NCBI GenBank assembly: GCA_009788135.1
Contig: WQSA01000103.1
Location: forward strand, 1-8,184
Length of the DNA stretch: 8,184 nt
Source: Candidatus Fibrimonadales bacterium
Lineage (GTDB): Bacteria; Fibrobacterota; Fibrobacteria; Fibrobacterales; Fibrobacteraceae
Reading direction: 5' to 3'
Part shown: positions 6,319 to 8,184 of the stretch, in pieces
How positions within the stretch are numbered: the stretch's first letter is position 1
Layout: the number at the start of each line of letters is the position of its first letter
The notes under the pieces: model-generated
Seen by the model: the letters and a program-made list of their open reading frames with translations, nothing else
Database searches by the model: none
Told to the model about the DNA's origin: nothing
Position numbers and translations under genes: made by a program

Positions 6319-7598
6319 TTCCCCCCCAGTGCAGCGAAGAACAGAGCTTCGCTCACAATCGCTTTGCTTAAAACTGCAAGCGATACGCTTTCATTTTCTC
6401 CATGAGCATTGGATTTCGGATCTTCTACGCCTGTAAGCAAAATGGGCATGTCTTTGAACGCTTTGCTAAGAGCCGCTACCATGGGAACGGAGGCTCCGCA
6501 ACCCATGACCATAGCTTTTTTGCCATAGCCTTTTTGCAAAGCCGCAAGCATTTTTTTGAAGAGTTCATTATTTGTTTTCGTTTCCCAAGGCTCGGAAATT
6601 CCTTTTTCGGTTTTGATGGAGAGCTGAAGCCCCCATGGGCAGGATGCTTTTATGTTTTTTTGTACAGCGTTTAAAACTTTTTTTGTGTTCATTCCGGGTG
6701 GTATTCTTATGCTGATTCTGGCCCAAGCTCTGTTTTGCAGAACATTTCCAGCGTGTTTTCTGTTGCCGGCTTCTATTGCGGTCACTGTTATGCTTGGCTG
6801 TTTCCAGAGAGATGTTAAAATTTCGTTTTCTTTTACAAGGATCTGCGTTTTGCCGAGCAGCTCGCATTCTTTTCTCAATTTTTTAGAGCTATATGGCATT
6901 TGTGTTTTAGCGGAATGTTTGGGCAATTCCAGTTTTGCCAGTATGTGCGCAAGTCCCTGAGCGACGTCCGGGATTGGCCCGCTCCAAAGCCCGCTGTGCA
7001 GAGGCTTTTCCATGGATTTCACTTCTACTTCCATTGAAGCCACGCCTCTAAGCGAGTTCACAATTGCAGGCGTAGTTTCGTCCCAGTTTGAAGAGTCGCA
7101 GACAATTGCAACATCGCTTTTAAGATTTTTGCATTCTTTGAGCAATGCGTTTAGATTTGGGCTTCCGCATTCTTCTTCGCCTTCAACCAGGATTTTGAGA
7201 GTGGGGCAGTCTTTGCCCAGAGCAGCTTTGGCAATCAGGGCAGCAGTTAAGTGGAGTATTATCGCAGCTTTATCGTCAGCGCTTCCTCTGCCGTAAAGTC
7301 TGTCGCCTTTAATGTAAGGGTTAAAAGCTTCTGGTGCAGCAGGTTGCACGTCGTAATGAGCGTAGAGCAGCACGGAAGGCAGTTTAGGATTCCCGTTTAG
7401 TTGAGCAAAAACCGCAGGTTTTCCCGTTTTTTGGCCTAAGAACTTCACTTTGTCGAAATTATGGTTTTTGAACAGGTTAAAAACGGCATTTGCGCATTTT
7501 TTTACATTGTTGTGGTCAAATCCTTCAAAGCTAATTGAAGGAATTTTGATTAAATCCTTAAGGATTTTGATATATGAATCTTCGAGGCGGCTATGCAT
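6315..7598 (-). CDS. M20 family metallopeptidase (dipeptidase-like)
   Basis: This 427-residue zinc-dependent peptidase/deacylase of the M20 family most resembles cytosolic dipeptidases. Expected metal and catalytic residues are visible: H81 and D83 in AHYDVQP, D108 in GRGSADDK (bridging ligand), E142 (general base) and E143 (metal) in EGEEECGS, D168 in VCDSS, and H399 in AHGENE. H201 in LHSG fits the conserved dimerisation-domain histidine. There is no signal peptide, so it probably cleaves short peptides in the cytoplasm. The exact substrate (dipeptides, tripeptides or acylated amino acids) cannot be read from the sequence. The ATG is the first available start (an in-frame TAA lies just upstream) and has no Shine-Dalgarno. 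It is the first gene of a coupled unit with sufE and tamB, and its stop overlaps the sufE start as ATGA. Confidence 0.92.
   Translation of the reverse strand: MHSRLEDSYIKILKDLIKIPSISFEGFDHNNVKKCANAVFNLFKNHNFDKVKFLGQKTGKPAVFAQLNGNPKLPSVLLYAHYDVQPAAPEAFNPYIKGDRLYGRGSADDKAAIILHLTAALIAKAALGKDCPTLKILVEGEEECGSPNLNALLKECKNLKSDVAIVCDSSNWDETTPAIVNSLRGVASMEVEVKSMEKPLHSGLWSGPIPDVAQGLAHILAKLELPKHSAKTQMPYSSKKLRKECELLGKTQILVKENEILTSLWKQPSITVTAIEAGNRKHAGNVLQNRAWARISIRIPPGMNTKKVLNAVQKNIKASCPWGLQLSIKTEKGISEPWETKTNNELFKKMLAALQKGYGKKAMVMGCGASVPMVAALSKAFKDMPILLTGVEDPKSNAHGENESVSLAVLSKAIVSEALFFAALGGK
6321..6327 (-). other. G7 homopolymer at the M20-sufE junction
   Basis: Seven consecutive Gs on the minus strand encode Gly-Gly near the end of the peptidase and lie 2 nt before the sufE ATG. 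A -1 slip here would move peptidase translation directly into the sufE frame with no intervening stop. It may also act as a G-rich ribosome binding site. Read errors in the run are possible, but both reading frames are intact as given. Confidence 0.6.
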
Positions 7599-7620
7599 AA
7601 TGGGAATTTAGAAATTTGCC

Positions 7621-7649
7621 TTGACAACCTCACATTTTTTTTCTATATT
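7621..7649 (+). promoter_or_regulatory. Strong sigma70-type promoter of the rpsF-rpsR operon
   Basis: TTGACA (7621-7626) and TATATT (7644-7649) are separated by exactly 17 bp. The hexamers match the sigma70 consensus fully and at five of six positions. Predicted transcription start is about 7655-7657, leaving a leader of about 70 nt before rpsF. The M20 gene diverges from here, with its start codon only 22 bp from the -35 box. Confidence 0.8.
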
Positions 7650-7655
7650 TATCCC

Positions 7656-7674
7656 ACCTGCAAAAAAAGCAGGT
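7656..7674 (+). promoter_or_regulatory. Hairpin at the predicted 5' end of the rpsF transcript
   Basis: ACCTGC (7656-7661) pairs perfectly with GCAGGT (7669-7674) around a seven-A loop. It begins at the predicted transcription start, so it would cap the mRNA 5' end, perhaps as a stabilising element. It lacks a following U-tract on the plus strand, so it is not a terminator in this direction. Confidence 0.55.
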
Positions 7675-7726
7675 ACCTCCTGTTCCTAATGTTGGGGGCG
7701 GGCTAAAGTCCATAGGGAGAACATTT
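7675..7726 (+). promoter_or_regulatory. Candidate autoregulatory leader of rpsF with an anti-Shine-Dalgarno mimic
   Basis: The leader holds CCTCC (7676-7680), which mimics the 16S rRNA anti-Shine-Dalgarno, then a G-rich stretch (7694-7702) and the ribosome binding site AGGGAGA (7714-7720), 6 nt from the ATG. CUCC (7677-7680) can pair with GGAG (7716-7719), or UGUUC (7681-7685) with GAACA (7719-7723). CCUCC can instead pair with GGGGG (7694-7698), one pair being G-U. GGGC-UAAA-GUCC (7700-7711) forms a small stem-loop with one G-U pair. S6:S18 autoregulatory leaders before rpsF are known in many bacteria, but I do not see the CCG element I associate with that motif, so the match is unproven. 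Confidence 0.4.
7714..7720 (+). promoter_or_regulatory. Ribosome binding site of rpsF
   Basis: AGGGAGA lies 6 nt before the ATG at 7727, close to ideal spacing, and fixes the rpsF start. Confidence 0.75.
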
Positions 7727-8104
7727 ATGGGTATAAAAGACTACGAAACCATGGTTGTTATCGATGCCATGATTTCAGATGAAGCAATCGAGGCAGAAAT
7801 CGCCTCCGTTGAGAAAAAAATCCTCGCGCGCTCGGGCGAAGTCAAGAGATGCGACAAATGGGGAAAGCGCAAGCTCGCTTACACAATCCGCAAACAAACG
7901 CACGGTTTTTATGTAATATTCTATTACAAGGCAGATAGCGACATTGTTCTGGACTTGGAACGCGGATTCAATATAAACACAAATATATTGCGCTTTTTAA
8001 CGCTCGCAGATTACCCGATGACCGAGATAATCTATGACCAGAACCATGTAAGCTCTACTGATTCTACTGACGGCTTTGACTTAGACTATGGAGATGCAGA
8101 CTAA
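7727..8104 (+). CDS. rpsF: 30S ribosomal protein S6
   Basis: This 125-residue protein is recognisably S6: DYETMVVID (5-13) forms the first strand, KWGKRKLAY (44-52) is the family core motif, HGFYVIFYYKA (59-69) is a central strand, and LERGFNINTNILRFLTL (77-93) is the conserved helix-strand. S6 binds 16S rRNA in the platform of the 30S subunit as a heterodimer with S18, which is encoded next. The C-terminal tail (about 98-125) is Ser/Asp-rich and strongly acidic, a variable feature of the family. Start choice is supported by the ribosome binding site and the promoter upstream. The TAA stop shares its last A with the rpsR ATG (TAATG), so the two proteins are probably translated in a coupled way. 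Confidence 0.97.
   Translation: MGIKDYETMVVIDAMISDEAIEAEIASVEKKILARSGEVKRCDKWGKRKLAYTIRKQTHGFYVIFYYKADSDIVLDLERGFNINTNILRFLTLADYPMTEIIYDQNHVSSTDSTDGFDLDYGDAD
8090..8093 (+). promoter_or_regulatory. Ribosome binding site of rpsR
   Basis: GGAG inside the end of rpsF lies 10 nt before the ATG at 8104. It supports that start, alongside coupling through the TAATG overlap. Confidence 0.5.
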
Positions 8105-8184
8105 TGAACTTCGAAGAAAAAAAGAACGAACGCACCAACGTTCCGCGCAAAAAAAACTGCTGGTTTACCGAAAATAAAATCAGC
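8104..8184 (+). CDS. rpsR: 30S ribosomal protein S18 (5' part, cut by the window end)
   Basis: Twenty-seven codons are present and the frame stays open to the last base. The first residues are a charged, lysine/glutamate-rich leader, followed by PRKKNCWFTENKIS, which matches the S18 N-terminal pattern (basic residues then C-x-F-T, as in E. coli FCRFT). The single Cys in C-W-F-T fits the non-zinc type. S18 partners with S6, and rpsF-rpsR adjacency is the standard bacterial order. No ssb gene separates them. The diagnostic IDYKD and QRQ...AIKRAR blocks lie beyond the window, so the call rests on the N-terminus plus context. Confidence 0.82.
   Translation, partial: MNFEEKKNERTNVPRKKNCWFTENKIS

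Noticed and set aside
7656..7674. Rho-independent terminator upstream of rpsF
   Set aside because: The stem is only 6 bp, no T-run follows on either strand, and it lies between divergent genes, directly at the predicted rpsF transcription start.
7672..7680. AGGAGGT on the minus strand as a ribosome binding site
   Set aside because: No start codon follows at a suitable distance on the minus strand. The sequence is better explained as the complement of the CCTCC element in the rpsF leader.

Overview
The window looks like chromosomal DNA from an AT-rich Gram-negative bacterium (roughly 40% GC by eye). The TamB-like envelope protein implies an outer membrane. The mix of genes with clear Shine-Dalgarno sites (aroA, rpsF, rpsR) and genes without any (ftsE, the M20 peptidase, tamB), together with the protein flavour, makes me lean towards the Fibrobacterota/FCB side of the tree. 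That placement is an inference, not something the sequence proves.

Layout. Bases 1-231 are a perfect inverted repeat with two 101-bp arms and a 29-bp spacer. It sits exactly at the window edge, and its right arm runs into the start codon of the first gene. The plus strand then carries ftsE (226-930) and aroA (899-2071), which overlap by 32 bp. Converging on them from the minus strand is a three-gene unit, transcribed in the order M20 metallopeptidase (7598-6315), sufE (6318-5881) and a 1282-residue tamB-like gene (5884-2036). Each junction is an ATGA overlap, and the tamB 3' end overlaps the aroA 3' end by 36 bp. Divergent from the M20 gene is the ribosomal-protein operon rpsF-rpsR, with rpsR cut off by the window end. 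It has a near-consensus sigma70-type promoter and a structured leader of about 70 nt.

How the genes work together. ftsE (cell division), aroA (shikimate pathway), sufE (Fe-S cluster assembly), the M20 peptidase (peptide turnover), tamB (outer-membrane biogenesis) and rpsF/rpsR (small ribosomal subunit) are core housekeeping functions from different pathways. I see no defence system, phage, transposon, CRISPR array or tRNA/rRNA gene, and no gap over 300 bp without a gene. The usual partners are absent from view: no ftsX after ftsE, no sufS or other suf genes, and no tamA beside tamB.

Most worth a second look: the 231-bp terminal palindrome (probably a fold-back or assembly artefact, possibly a real hairpin), the compact EPSP synthase with a Ser where E. 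coli has Pro101, the six cysteines confined to the TamB C-terminus, a G7 run where a -1 slip would fuse the peptidase to SufE, and the rpsF leader whose CCUCC element can pair with the ribosome binding site. I found no convincing new biological system; these are unusual details in an otherwise ordinary core-genome region.
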